64,000 nucleotides of DNA from Bacteroidota bacterium (GTDB taxonomy: Bacteria > Bacteroidota > Ignavibacteria > Ignavibacteriales > Melioribacteraceae), in NCBI GenBank assembly GCA_018829205.1, contig JAHJUE010000030.1, positions 85,612-149,611 of the forward strand. The letters run 5' to 3'. Positions 54,472 through 63,668 of the stretch are shown here, one piece after another. Below the pieces are notes generated by a model that saw only the letters and a program-made list of their open reading frames with translations, was not told the DNA's origin and made no database searches. The number at the start of each line of letters is the position of its first letter. The first letter of the stretch is position 1. The position numbers were made by a program, and so were the translations under genes.

Positions 54472-55554
54472 TTATTTTTGTACTCGGATCAAATTTACTA
54501 ATCCTATAAACAAAAATATAAAATTGGCAAACCAGGCAGTTATAAGGGGATCCATTACGCCGTTTTTACCGAATGCTTGACTTACCTTCATAAACACTAA
54601 ATATAAAAAAGTTACGAGCAGACTTATTCCGAATTGTACGGCAAGTCCGCCTTTTCTTTTATTTGCTGAAATTGGAAGTCCGAAAAACACAACAATCAAA
54701 CTCGCGAATCCGAATGCGTATCTCGAATAATACTCAATTTCGATTCTTGTTGGGTCATTGCCCGAGCGCAAGCGTTCTTCGGCAAATTCTTTTAATTCAT
54801 CTAATGTCTGCTCTTCAGGTTTCTGCTGCTTTTTTATTATATCGTCCGGCTTAAAATTTAAGTTGTTCAATTCCATGGTCGTAAAATTTTCTGCCGTTTC
54901 ATTGCTGTCTGTAAAAGTTCTCTTTGTGCCGCCGTTTAATATCCAGTTATTTGCTGCCGAATCGTACCTCATAAAATTCGCGTCAATTCTGCTTGTCATT
55001 TTTGTGGAATATTTTTCATCAAACTCATGAATACTTACACGGTTAGCCTGCTGAGAGAATGTGCTGTATGATAATATATTCACAATTCTTGTTTTACTGT
55101 CCTGAAAAATAATATTTCCGCCTAAGGCAACAAGACCTTTTTTCATATATGTCTGCTCAATATATACTTTGTGCTTATTTGCCGTTGGAACTACATAACC
55201 CCCGAAAGCCGTAGCTAATATACTTATAAACAAACCCGTTGCAAGAAATGGCATCATGAATCTGTAAAGACTTAAACCGCTGGCTTTCATTGATGTAAGT
55301 TCATTTTGACTTGATAGTTTACCGACTGTAAATAAACATGCAAGAAGCACTGCAACGGGAATCATTAATCTTAAAATTTCGGGAACAAACATTATATAAT
55401 ATTCGATAATAAAATTTCCTGGAACACTTTGATCTATAAAATCATCCATGTTTTCCATCAGATCTATTATTACAAATAATGCTGTAAATGCAATTAGTCC
55501 GAAAACAATCGTCTGAAGAAACTGTCTTATTAAATATCTATCAAGTATTTTCAT
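54472..55554 (-). CDS. lptG: LPS export permease, LptG-like (YjgP/YjgQ family)
   Basis: A 360-residue inner-membrane protein. N-terminal LDRYLIRQFLQTIVFGLIAFTALFV and KLSSQNELTSMKASGLSLYRFMMPFLATG match the LptF/LptG coupling region. A periplasmic beta-jellyroll domain (about 135-255) and three final helices (YSRYAFGFASLIVVFFGLPIS onward) complete the fold. With LptF and LptB2 it extracts LPS for transport to the outer membrane. Its start overlaps the stop of the upstream paralogue by 14 bases, so the two are translated together. F versus G is assigned by order only. Confidence 0.87.
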   Translation of the reverse strand: MKILDRYLIRQFLQTIVFGLIAFTALFVIIDLMENMDDFIDQSVPGNFIIEYYIMFVPEILRLMIPVAVLLACLFTVGKLSSQNELTSMKASGLSLYRFMMPFLATGLFISILATAFGGYVVPTANKHKVYIEQTYMKKGLVALGGNIIFQDSKTRIVNILSYSTFSQQANRVSIHEFDEKYSTKMTSRIDANFMRYDSAANNWILNGGTKRTFTDSNETAENFTTMELNNLNFKPDDIIKKQQKPEEQTLDELKEFAEERLRSGNDPTRIEIEYYSRYAFGFASLIVVFFGLPISANKRKGGLAVQFGISLLVTFLYLVFMKVSQAFGKNGVMDPLITAWFANFIFLFIGLVNLIRVQK

Positions 55555-56914
55555 CTTCAGCTGAACCTATTCTCATTTTTTTAGGAAGAAATTTTTGTAA
55601 ATAAGAAAAATCAATTGTAACTCTTTCTTTCGCGCTTTTAATCAAAAAATAAATGCCTAAAATTCCAAGCAGAATATTTGCGCTCCACATTCCCCAGAAA
55701 GGTGATAACAGGCCGCGGTCTGCAAGTTTTTCTCCTCCTATTAAAAAAGCCCAATAGACTAAAAAGAAAATAAGACTAACACCGGCCGCAACGCCGAATC
55801 CTCCTTTACGGGTCATTGTGCCGAGAGGCGCGCCAATTAATACAAATATTATACACGCAACCGGTATCGAATATTTTTTATGGATTTCAACCCAATATCT
55901 ATTAATTGATTTGGCATTTGTTTGTACTCTATTTATTGTAGTATTAATTGCGCTTTGAGCGGTGTTCAATCTTTCGCCGGCCCTTAATAAAATATATTTA
56001 TTTGTTTTTCTTATTTCCTCGGATTGAAACGGGGGAGCTAATGTATCGGCTCCGAAATACAAAGCAAATTTAGTGCTGAGTTCCTCATCATATCTTTCTT
56101 TAATTAATTTTAAGCTGTCAACAATAACAAGCATATCCTGCGCACTTAATTCTCTATCGCCTCTTACGCCGCCGAAAGAACTTTGCTGAAATGAAAATTG
56201 TTCGGCATCCATCGCAATTTTATGTTTTTCAAAAAGTAATTTTCTGTAAATATGTTTGTTGTTTATATCCGATTCATGAATTTCACCGTTAGTTAAATCC
56301 ATAATTAATTTTTTCTGATCTTTTGAAAAATATATTTTTCCTGATTCAGCCGTTACTATATTTAGCTTAAGAGGTTCGCTGTTATCATAAATAGTAACAT
56401 TTTTTAATTCATTTGAATTCGGATTCAAATCCCTAACCAATATAGAGTAACGCGATACTTCCTGTGAAAACACTCCCGGTACAAGTGATAAAGTTGGTTT
56501 CTTTTTGGAAATATCCTGAAGTAAAATTCTTGCCGCATGGTTGGCGTCTGGATAAACTGAATTATTAAAATGAATGAGAAGAAGCGCTACCATTATTCCT
56601 CCCAGCAGAGGTGCAATCATTATTTTGTATAAACTTACTCCCGAGGATTTTAAAATAGCTATTTCATTGTTCTGTGTCATTCCGCCGAAAGCCATAAGAG
56701 TAGCGACTAAAACCGCCATCGGCACAACAAGTACAACCATCCATGCCAGATTAAATGATATCAGTTTAAAGATCACCCATAGACTTAATCCCTTGCCTAC
56801 AAGTTTATCGGCAAATTTCATCAAAAATTGCAAAAGAAAAACCGCGATTAATGTGAATACTGAAAATACAAAAGGGAAGAAATGGTTTTTTAATATGTAC
56901 CGGTAGATTATCAT
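55541..56914 (-). CDS. lptF: LPS export permease, LptF-like (YjgP/YjgQ family)
   Basis: A 457-residue paralogue of the next gene. It has IIYRYILKNHFFPFVFSVFTLIAVFLLQF, MAFGGMTQNNEIAILKSSGVSLYKIMIAPL, an enlarged periplasmic domain (about 125-330) and C-terminal helices with VLIGAPLGTMTRKGGFGVA. The periplasmic part is about 90 residues longer than in the smaller paralogue, with a charged helical insert (LKLIKERYDEELSTKFALYF). It is the first gene of the - strand pair and lies back-to-back with the M20 peptidase gene across a 206-base AT-rich gap. Confidence 0.87.
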   Translation of the reverse strand: MIIYRYILKNHFFPFVFSVFTLIAVFLLQFLMKFADKLVGKGLSLWVIFKLISFNLAWMVVLVVPMAVLVATLMAFGGMTQNNEIAILKSSGVSLYKIMIAPLLGGIMVALLLIHFNNSVYPDANHAARILLQDISKKKPTLSLVPGVFSQEVSRYSILVRDLNPNSNELKNVTIYDNSEPLKLNIVTAESGKIYFSKDQKKLIMDLTNGEIHESDINNKHIYRKLLFEKHKIAMDAEQFSFQQSSFGGVRGDRELSAQDMLVIVDSLKLIKERYDEELSTKFALYFGADTLAPPFQSEEIRKTNKYILLRAGERLNTAQSAINTTINRVQTNAKSINRYWVEIHKKYSIPVACIIFVLIGAPLGTMTRKGGFGVAAGVSLIFFLVYWAFLIGGEKLADRGLLSPFWGMWSANILLGILGIYFLIKSAKERVTIDFSYLQKFLPKKMRIGSAEDENT

Positions 56915-57120
56915 TTTTTATTTTTTTATTTGAAGTTAAATTAAGCAATATAATCTAAAGAAGGAATATTGTAATTTTGTTATCACATTTCTTAAAATCG
57001 GATTAACAATATTCGAATAAGTAAACTGTAATAGTAAAATAAATTCCTTATATTTTATAACTAAATTATCGTAAAAAATTCGCAAAATATTTTAATGTAA
57101 AGATTAAAAGGAGATTCATT

Positions 57121-58485
57121 GTGGAAAATGTTATTAGTTATATTACTCAAAACAAAAACAGATATATCAATGAACTGAAAGAATATTTAAGTATTCCAAG
57201 CATTAGCACTCTTTCATCACACAAGAAAGATATGAAAAGATGCGCAGATTATGTAGTAAAGCAGTTAAAAAATGCCGGTTTAAAAAAAGTAAAAACATAT
57301 CCCACTGCGGGTAATCCGCTTGTTTATGGAGAATGGCTGGGAGCTCCGGGAAAACCTACAGTATTAATTTACGGACATTATGATGTGCAGCCGGTAGATC
57401 CTATTAAATTATGGAAAACACCCCCGTTCGAAGCTACAATTAAGGGAGATCAAATTTACGCCCGCGGAGCTAATGATAATAAAGGACAGAATTTTGTACA
57501 TATTAAAAGCGTTGAAGCTTATTTCAAAACAATAGGTAAACTTCCGGTTAACGTAAAATTCTTAATTGAAGGCGAAGAAGAAATAGGCAGTAAAAATTTG
57601 GAGAAATTTTTAAAAGAACAAAAATCATTGTTGAAATGTGACGCGGTGATGATTTCTGATACAAGTTTATACGCTGAAGGAATTCCTACAATAAGTTACG
57701 GATTAAGAGGTCTTTGTTATATGGAAATTGAATTAACAGGTCCAAACAGAGATCTGCATTCGGGAAGTTTCGGCGGTTCAGTTGCAAATCCGATTAACGA
57801 ACTTGCAAAATTAATATCAAAACTGGTTGATGATAAGGGAAAAATTACAATCCCTAATTTCTATAAAGATGTTCAGAAAATGCCAAAGAAAGAAAGAGAA
57901 TTAATTAAGAGCCTGAAATTTTCCGACAAAGCCTTTGCAAAAGAACTTGATGTTAAAGAACTTAAAGGAGAAGAAGGATATAATACTTTAGAAAGATTGT
58001 GGGCAAGACCAACATTGGATTGCAACGGAATTATCGGCGGATTTACCGAAGAGGGAGCGAAAACTGTTCTTCCATCAAAAGCATCCGCAAAAATATCTAT
58101 GCGTTTGGTACCGGATCAGGATCCAGAAATAATTGCTAAAGAGTTCGCGAAATATGTTAAATCAATTGCTCCCAAAAGCGTTAAAATTAATGTGAAAGCC
58201 CTGCACGGCGGCTATCCTGTTGTAGTTTCTTTGGATGACAAAGCAATTCGTGCCGCAGCAGTTGCTACTTCGAAAGCTTTCGGCAAAAAAACCGTATTTA
58301 CACGCGAAGGAGGTTCAATTCCAATTGTTGTTGATTTTAAGAAACAATTAAACGCTCCGGTAATATTGATGGGATTAGGTTTGGATACCGATGATATTCA
58401 TTCTCCAAACGAGCATTTTAGCTTAAAGAATTTTGAAAGAGGAATTTACAGTTCAGCTTATTTCTTTAATGAATTTGCAAAATAA
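57121..58485 (+). CDS. M20 family dipeptidase
   Basis: A 454-residue di-zinc peptidase starting at GTG 57121 behind AAAAGGAG. Catalytic features are YGHYDVQPVD (H86, D88), the bridging Asp in ARGANDNKGQ, the general base pair in EGEEEIGS (about 153-154), and the C-terminal zinc His in DDIHSPNEHF. A lid domain lies at about 200-340 (GLRGLCYMEIELTGPNRDLHSG). It belongs to the M20 CNDP-like dipeptidases, which cleave small peptides in the cytosol. No signal peptide is present. The exact substrate is not readable. Confidence 0.9.
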   Translation: MENVISYITQNKNRYINELKEYLSIPSISTLSSHKKDMKRCADYVVKQLKNAGLKKVKTYPTAGNPLVYGEWLGAPGKPTVLIYGHYDVQPVDPIKLWKTPPFEATIKGDQIYARGANDNKGQNFVHIKSVEAYFKTIGKLPVNVKFLIEGEEEIGSKNLEKFLKEQKSLLKCDAVMISDTSLYAEGIPTISYGLRGLCYMEIELTGPNRDLHSGSFGGSVANPINELAKLISKLVDDKGKITIPNFYKDVQKMPKKERELIKSLKFSDKAFAKELDVKELKGEEGYNTLERLWARPTLDCNGIIGGFTEEGAKTVLPSKASAKISMRLVPDQDPEIIAKEFAKYVKSIAPKSVKINVKALHGGYPVVVSLDDKAIRAAAVATSKAFGKKTVFTREGGSIPIVVDFKKQLNAPVILMGLGLDTDDIHSPNEHFSLKNFERGIYSSAYFFNEFAK

Positions 58486-58519
58486 AAATTAGTTGCATTC
58501 ATTTAATAATTAAATAATT

Positions 58520-59377
58520 ATGAAAATAAACAGAATGAAAAGATTTTATTTTGTATTAGGATTAATAGCTTTAGTTATATTCTCATGCGGGAAACCAAAG
58601 CAGGAAGGTAATCTTGACGAGGCTTTAACTTCTCCCGCTAAAGAAAGAAATATAAGAGAATATAATCTTGATGTTGAAAAGGAACAGGCCCGCGATAGAA
58701 CACCGTGCGATACAATAGCTTTTCAACAATATATTATTTCCGAATTTCCGGCGGGGACATATTTGGTTGAATTCGATAAAACTTTCACTTATTCTGTCCC
58801 CAAACCTGCTGTTTTATATTACGAAGAAAAAGGAAGTTTGTATATTTTTGCCGCAATTGCAAAATCAAAAGAAGGCGAGCGCCCTGTTGAAACAAAAAAT
58901 CTTGTCGGTTATGAATCCAGTTTTATAAATTTGGATAGTACAAAACTTGGAACCGCTTTCTTTTATTTGTCTCTCTTTAAATGTAATTCAGATGAAACAT
59001 TCCGTCAAATTTGGGAAGCTGAAATACCAATCCACGGCGGTTTTAATTCAATGAAAATGAAAACATGGAAAGAAAGAAATAAAAAAATTAAATTTGTCGA
59101 ACTAAATTTTGAAGCCGGTATAATTTCAGGCCACAGAAATTATAATTATTTCTTGGTCGACGGACTTGAAAGACCGCCGCATTTAATGGAAACTTATGAA
59201 GGTTTGGTGCATTTAAGACAGTTGAGAAATGTAAACAATGACAGATTTCCCGACTATTTTGAATATTTGATTCGAAATCCCTCTCTTGAAATTTATGATT
59301 CAATTCCTTTTTATTGGGACACAACGAAAAGTTTATATTTAACTGAAAGAAATAAAAGATGGTATAGGAAATATTAA
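58520..59377 (+). CDS. Putative lipoprotein of unknown function
   Basis: A 285-residue protein with an N-terminal signal and lipobox IFSC (Cys23; LGLIALVIFSCGKP). I do not recognise the mature part. It is beta-rich, with short repeats of acidic and aromatic residues (FPAGTYLVEFDKTFTYSVPKP) and a charged C-terminus ending KRWYRKY. It should be membrane-anchored in the periplasm. It follows the M20 peptidase by 34 bases and precedes ygfZ by 34. Codon use matches its neighbours. Confidence 0.75.
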   Translation: MKINRMKRFYFVLGLIALVIFSCGKPKQEGNLDEALTSPAKERNIREYNLDVEKEQARDRTPCDTIAFQQYIISEFPAGTYLVEFDKTFTYSVPKPAVLYYEEKGSLYIFAAIAKSKEGERPVETKNLVGYESSFINLDSTKLGTAFFYLSLFKCNSDETFRQIWEAEIPIHGGFNSMKMKTWKERNKKIKFVELNFEAGIISGHRNYNYFLVDGLERPPHLMETYEGLVHLRQLRNVNNDRFPDYFEYLIRNPSLEIYDSIPFYWDTTKSLYLTERNKRWYRKY

Positions 59378-59411
59378 CCAGCATGTAAGCAGATAAATTT
59401 AAAAGGAGAAT

Positions 59412-60500
59412 ATGCCTGAGAATATTTTAAATAGATCAACTATAATAGAATTCATAAAGAATAGATTCACCGACGTTTCGGCTGACGGATTAAAAATTAA
59501 TTCTGTAACCGGATTCGACAAAGAATACGGAGTAATTAAGGAAGCAGTCGGTATAAGAATATTGTTTGAGAATACAATTGTCAAATTAATCGGCAAAGAT
59601 ACACTTGAATTTCTTCACCGCGTTTCAACAAATGATTTAAAAAATCTGGAATCGTTAAAGGTTCAGAATACTCTTTTTACTAATGAAAAAGGCAGGCTTA
59701 TAGATAGAACTTCGCTTGTAAATTTAAATGAATTTTATTTATTACTGGGCGGTAAAAACACTCAGAGCCTGCTTTCGCGTTGGATTGATAAATATATAAT
59801 AATGGAAGATATTAAAATCTCTAACGGACAAAACGAATTTCTTGTGCTCGAAATTATGGGACCGCAGACTGAATCATACTTAACGCAGATTTGCGGAAAA
59901 TGCATCGACGAACTTTCTGAAAATACTGTCAGAAATTTTGAAATGGAAGATTCGTCTGCAATGATTTTTAAATATTCCGGTATTGATTTACCGGCAAAAT
60001 ATTATATGATTCTGAAAATCGAAGATGCTCAAAAAGTTATTAATTATTTGCTTAATCAGAATAACATTTTTGACGTTAATCTTATCGGAGAACTGGCTTA
60101 TAATCATTACAGAATTGAAATGGGATGGCCGGAATCTCCAAATGAAATAAACGATAATTTTAATCCTTATGAATCGGATTTGATAAAAGAAGTGAATTTT
60201 AAAAAAGGCTGCTATATCGGTCAAGAAGTAATAGCTCGATTAGATACTTATGATAAGGTTCAGAAAAAATTATGCGGTGTAATATTAAATGAAACTATTT
60301 CTTCTGAAGATACGTTAACAATTACGGATGAAGAGAATAATGAAGTTGGATATTTAACTAGTTATTCTCCAAACTCACACCTGACTATTGGATTGGCAAT
60401 TATCAGGAAAGCATATGCCGAACCGAACAGAAAATTATCAGCTTTATTAGATAATAAACAGATAGAACTTATTGTTAAAGAATTACCGATAAAAAAATGA
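59412..60500 (+). CDS. ygfZ: YgfZ/GcvT-like folate-binding protein
   Basis: A 362-residue tetrahydrofolate-binding protein. It carries the family signature K-G-C-Y-I-G-Q-E (C267) and the GcvT-type N-terminal core (LIGKDTLEFLHRVSTNDLKN, LFTNEKGRLIDRTSLV). YgfZ proteins help assemble or repair iron-sulfur clusters, notably in MiaB. It overlaps pduO by four bases (ATGA). The N-terminal ~45 residues before VKLIGKDTLEF are an extension. Confidence 0.9.
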   Translation: MPENILNRSTIIEFIKNRFTDVSADGLKINSVTGFDKEYGVIKEAVGIRILFENTIVKLIGKDTLEFLHRVSTNDLKNLESLKVQNTLFTNEKGRLIDRTSLVNLNEFYLLLGGKNTQSLLSRWIDKYIIMEDIKISNGQNEFLVLEIMGPQTESYLTQICGKCIDELSENTVRNFEMEDSSAMIFKYSGIDLPAKYYMILKIEDAQKVINYLLNQNNIFDVNLIGELAYNHYRIEMGWPESPNEINDNFNPYESDLIKEVNFKKGCYIGQEVIARLDTYDKVQKKLCGVILNETISSEDTLTITDEENNEVGYLTSYSPNSHLTIGLAIIRKAYAEPNRKLSALLDNKQIELIVKELPIKK

Positions 60501-61040
60501 AAATCTATACGAAAACAGGAGATAAAGGAACAACATCACTTTTCGGGGGTAAGAGAGTCGATAAGGATGATCTTCGAATTGAAACCTACGGTACGGTTGA
60601 TGAGTTAAACGCGTTATTAGGCGCCGCGGTAAGTGAGATAGATAATATAGAACTGATAGAAATTCTGCGCGACATACAGATTGATTTATTTACAGTGGGT
60701 TCTGATCTTGCAACTCCGGAAGAGAATAATGTAAATTTTGCTGTCCCTAGAATTCAATCAAACCATGCCGAAAAACTTGAAAAATATATTGATAAGTTTA
60801 CAGACAGACTCCCGCCTCTTAAAAATTTTATTTTACCGGGTGGATCAAAAGGTTCGTCGCTTCTTCATTTGGCCAGGACTGTATGCAGAAGGGGAGAAAG
60901 AGCTGTTGTTAAATTAGGAAGAAAAGAAAAAATAGGTGAAAATATTTTAGTATATTTAAATCGACTTTCAGATTTATTATTTGTTCTTGCTAGATATGCA
61001 AACCTCGTTAGCAGCACACCTGATATTGAATGGAAACCCA

Positions 61041-61048
<8 letters not shown>
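60497..61048 (+). CDS. pduO: ATP:cob(I)alamin adenosyltransferase, PduO type
   Basis: A 183-residue enzyme that adenosylates cobalamin to give coenzyme B12. It begins with the ATP-binding MKIYTKTGDKGTTSLFGGKRV block, followed by ETYGTVDELNALLG, PGGSKGSSLLHLARTVCRRGER and LNRLSDLLFVLARYAN. These define the PduO-type family. It begins at ATG 60497 overlapping the ygfZ stop. Its stop codon (61046-61048) lies inside the 5' acceptor strand of the tmRNA gene that begins at 61041. Confidence 0.95.
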
Positions 61049-61399
<351 letters not shown>

Positions 61400-61493
61400 A
61401 TTATTATTTTACGAAAAAATCCTATCTGGTTTGTAAAAACACTAACACCTTATTGTTATTCAAAACCTTTCATTCATTAAATCCGGTTAAAAA

Positions 61494-61507
61494 CTAAAAC
61501 GTTTAAC
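61494..61507. promoter_or_regulatory. Upstream LacI-type operator (imperfect copy)
   Basis: CTAAAACGTTTAAC matches the perfect operator at 61601-61614 in 12 of 14 bases, with the central CpG kept. The two sites are centred 107 bases apart, close to a whole number of helical turns, which would allow looping. Confidence 0.55.
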
Positions 61508-61564
61508 GTGAAATATTAGAAAAATAATTTTTTATCTAATTGTAATCATTGGCTTATTAATATC

Positions 61565-61593
61565 TTGACAAAATAATAATGCTTTTATATATT
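61565..61593 (+). promoter_or_regulatory. Promoter of the LacI-family regulator operon
   Basis: TTGACA (61565-61570) and TATATT (61588-61593) are 17 bases apart. Transcription would start near 61600, at the left edge of the perfect operator. Confidence 0.65.
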
Positions 61594-61600
61594 AAGATTA

Positions 61601-61614
61601 GTTAAACGTTTAAC
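61601..61614. promoter_or_regulatory. Perfect palindromic LacI-type operator
   Basis: GTTAAACGTTTAAC is a perfect 14-base palindrome with the central CpG typical of LacI-family operators. It starts at the predicted transcription start and ends 10 bases before the regulator's GTG codon, so binding would block the regulator's own promoter. Confidence 0.72.
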
Positions 61615-61623
61615 CGAGGGAAC

Positions 61624-62643
61624 GTGAATCCTACAATAAAAGACGTAGCTCAAAAAGCCGGTGTTTCTATCGCAACTGTCTCCCTAGTTATTAATAATCA
61701 CAAAAGAATTTCCTCCGACACAAAGAAAAAAGTTCAAAAAGCTATAAAAGATTTAAACTACTATCCTTCTAGATCCGCACGGGATTTGGTTTCAAAAAAA
61801 ACAGGCAATATCGGTTTTATTCTTACCGATGATCACTTCCTTAGAACCGAACCTTTTTATACAAGAATATTTTTAGGAACAGAATTCGAAGCCAGAGACG
61901 GCGAATATTATATATTACTTACTACTATCAAATCGGATTATTCGGAAAAAGATCCTTTGCCGAGATTTATTTTAGACCGGAGCGTTGACGGAGTAATTGT
62001 GGCAGGAAAAATTCCGGAAGTTCTTATCGATAAACTTGCCAAATATAATTTGCCTTTAATATTTGTTGATTATACATCGGCAAAAGAAAATTTTCCCGTT
62101 GTTTTAATTGATAACATTCAAGGCGGAATTACTGCTACAAATCACCTGATAAGTTACGGTCATAAAAATATAGCGTTTATTGGGGGCGATATAAACCATC
62201 CAAGTATTAACGAAAGATTAATCGGTTATAAAAAAGCTCTTGAAAATGCCGGTATAAATCCTAATAAAAAATTTATTTCTACTACTTCTCCTTATCCTGA
62301 CAGACAGAACGGATATAACAGCGCAAAAAAAATATTTAGTACGCAAAAAGATGTAACTGCTGTATTTGCTTGTAATGACGCAATGGCTATTGGTGTTATG
62401 CATTACTTAAAGGATAGCGGATTTAGTATACCTAACGATATCTCAATAATCGGATTTGATGATGTTGAATCTGATCTAATGCTCGATCCGCCCTTAACAA
62501 CTATTAGAGTTCCGAAAATTGAGCTTGGAGCAGAGGCGTTAAGATTAATGATAAATACGCTTAAGTATAAAAATTCTAACGCAAAAAAAATCCTTGTCCC
62601 TGTTGAATTAATAATTCGAAAATCAACTAAAAGCATTAAATGA
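61624..62643 (+). CDS. LacI-family transcriptional regulator
   Basis: A 339-residue DNA-binding protein with GTG start. The N-terminal helix-turn-helix TIKDVAQKAGVSIATVSLVINN (residues 4-25) and hinge helix (SRSARDLVSKKT) are followed by a periplasmic-binding-fold sensor domain (IGFILTDDHFL, GVIVAGKIP, GHKNIAFIGGDINHPSINERL, ACNDAMAIGVM, DISIIGFDD). It probably binds a sugar or sugar derivative; the ligand is not predictable. It overlaps the dehydrogenase downstream by 4 bases (ATGA) and likely controls that operon and itself through the palindromes at 61494 and 61601. Confidence 0.93.
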   Translation: MNPTIKDVAQKAGVSIATVSLVINNHKRISSDTKKKVQKAIKDLNYYPSRSARDLVSKKTGNIGFILTDDHFLRTEPFYTRIFLGTEFEARDGEYYILLTTIKSDYSEKDPLPRFILDRSVDGVIVAGKIPEVLIDKLAKYNLPLIFVDYTSAKENFPVVLIDNIQGGITATNHLISYGHKNIAFIGGDINHPSINERLIGYKKALENAGINPNKKFISTTSPYPDRQNGYNSAKKIFSTQKDVTAVFACNDAMAIGVMHYLKDSGFSIPNDISIIGFDDVESDLMLDPPLTTIRVPKIELGAEALRLMINTLKYKNSNAKKILVPVELIIRKSTKSIK

Positions 62644-63659
62644 TTGCAGCAATATTTAAATCCGCGGGTGTAATAGAAATTGATAATAAATTCCCCCTAC
62701 GTAAACTTAAAAAAGGGGAAGTTATTATTGAAGTTGCAAACTGCGGAATTTGCGGAACCGATAAGCATATTTTTGAAGGTAAAGCGTATGCTGAAACTCC
62801 TGTTATACTTGGACATGAATATTCAGGAACTGTTGTCGAATTATCAGATAAATCAGTGCTGCTTAAAATAGGCGACAAGGTTGCTGTAGATCCTAATATT
62901 TATTGCGGAAAATGTTCTGAATGCAAGAAGGGCAATGTTCACTTTTGCAGAAACCATCAAGCGCTTGGGGTTACAAAAAATGGCGGCTTTGCGCAGTATT
63001 CAATTGTTCCTTTTTCACAAGTTTATTTGCTGCCGGATAATTCGGATTTATCAATCGCCGCTTTTGCTGAACCTTTATCCTGTTGTTTAAGAGGTATGCA
63101 GCATGCAAATATTAAACACGGAGATTCAGTTGTTGTAATAGGCGGAGGCTCAATTGGATTAATAATGATTCAGTTGGCAAAAATATCGGGAGCCGCAAAA
63201 ATTATTTTAATTGAACCGGAAAACTTAAAACGGAAACTTGCTCTTAAACTTGGAGCAGATTTATCTATTAGTCCTTTTGAAGCGGACGTCGAAAATAATA
63301 TTTCCGAATATACTTCGGGCGGGGCTGATGTTGTTATTGAATGCGCCGGGAAAAAAGAAGCGGTTGAAATGTCTGTAAAAATTTCAAGGAAAGGAGGAAG
63401 GGTTATAATTTTTGGAATGTCGGCTAAGGGTGAAAAAGTGACACTCGATTTGCAGTATTTGTTTCAAAAAGAGTTGCAAATTTTTAATTCATTCCTAAAT
63501 CCTTTTACTTTCGGCAGAGCAGTCGAGTTAATCATTTCGAATAAAATTAATTTTTCATCTTTTGTAACAAAGCAGATTATGTTGGAAAACATAAATGAAG
63601 CATTTAATTCTAGTATAAACTCAATAATTATAAAGCAACAAGTATCAACCAAAAAGTAA
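62640..63659 (+). CDS. Zinc-dependent alcohol dehydrogenase (sorbitol/threonine dehydrogenase-like)
   Basis: A 339-residue medium-chain dehydrogenase. Catalytic zinc residues are C38, H59 and E60 (CGICGTD, GHEYSG). The structural zinc site is C89, C92, C95 and C103 (CGKCSECKKGNVHFC). The NAD domain has VVIGGGSIGLIMIQLAK. It most resembles polyol and threonine dehydrogenases. Translation is coupled to the LacI-type regulator, which points to oxidation of a sugar alcohol or other carbohydrate-derived alcohol. It is followed after 9 bases by a secreted-protein gene with an AAGGAG ribosome site. Confidence 0.9.
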   Translation: MIAAIFKSAGVIEIDNKFPLRKLKKGEVIIEVANCGICGTDKHIFEGKAYAETPVILGHEYSGTVVELSDKSVLLKIGDKVAVDPNIYCGKCSECKKGNVHFCRNHQALGVTKNGGFAQYSIVPFSQVYLLPDNSDLSIAAFAEPLSCCLRGMQHANIKHGDSVVVIGGGSIGLIMIQLAKISGAAKIILIEPENLKRKLALKLGADLSISPFEADVENNISEYTSGGADVVIECAGKKEAVEMSVKISRKGGRVIIFGMSAKGEKVTLDLQYLFQKELQIFNSFLNPFTFGRAVELIISNKINFSSFVTKQIMLENINEAFNSSINSIIIKQQVSTKK

Positions 63660-63668
63660 GGAGTAACT

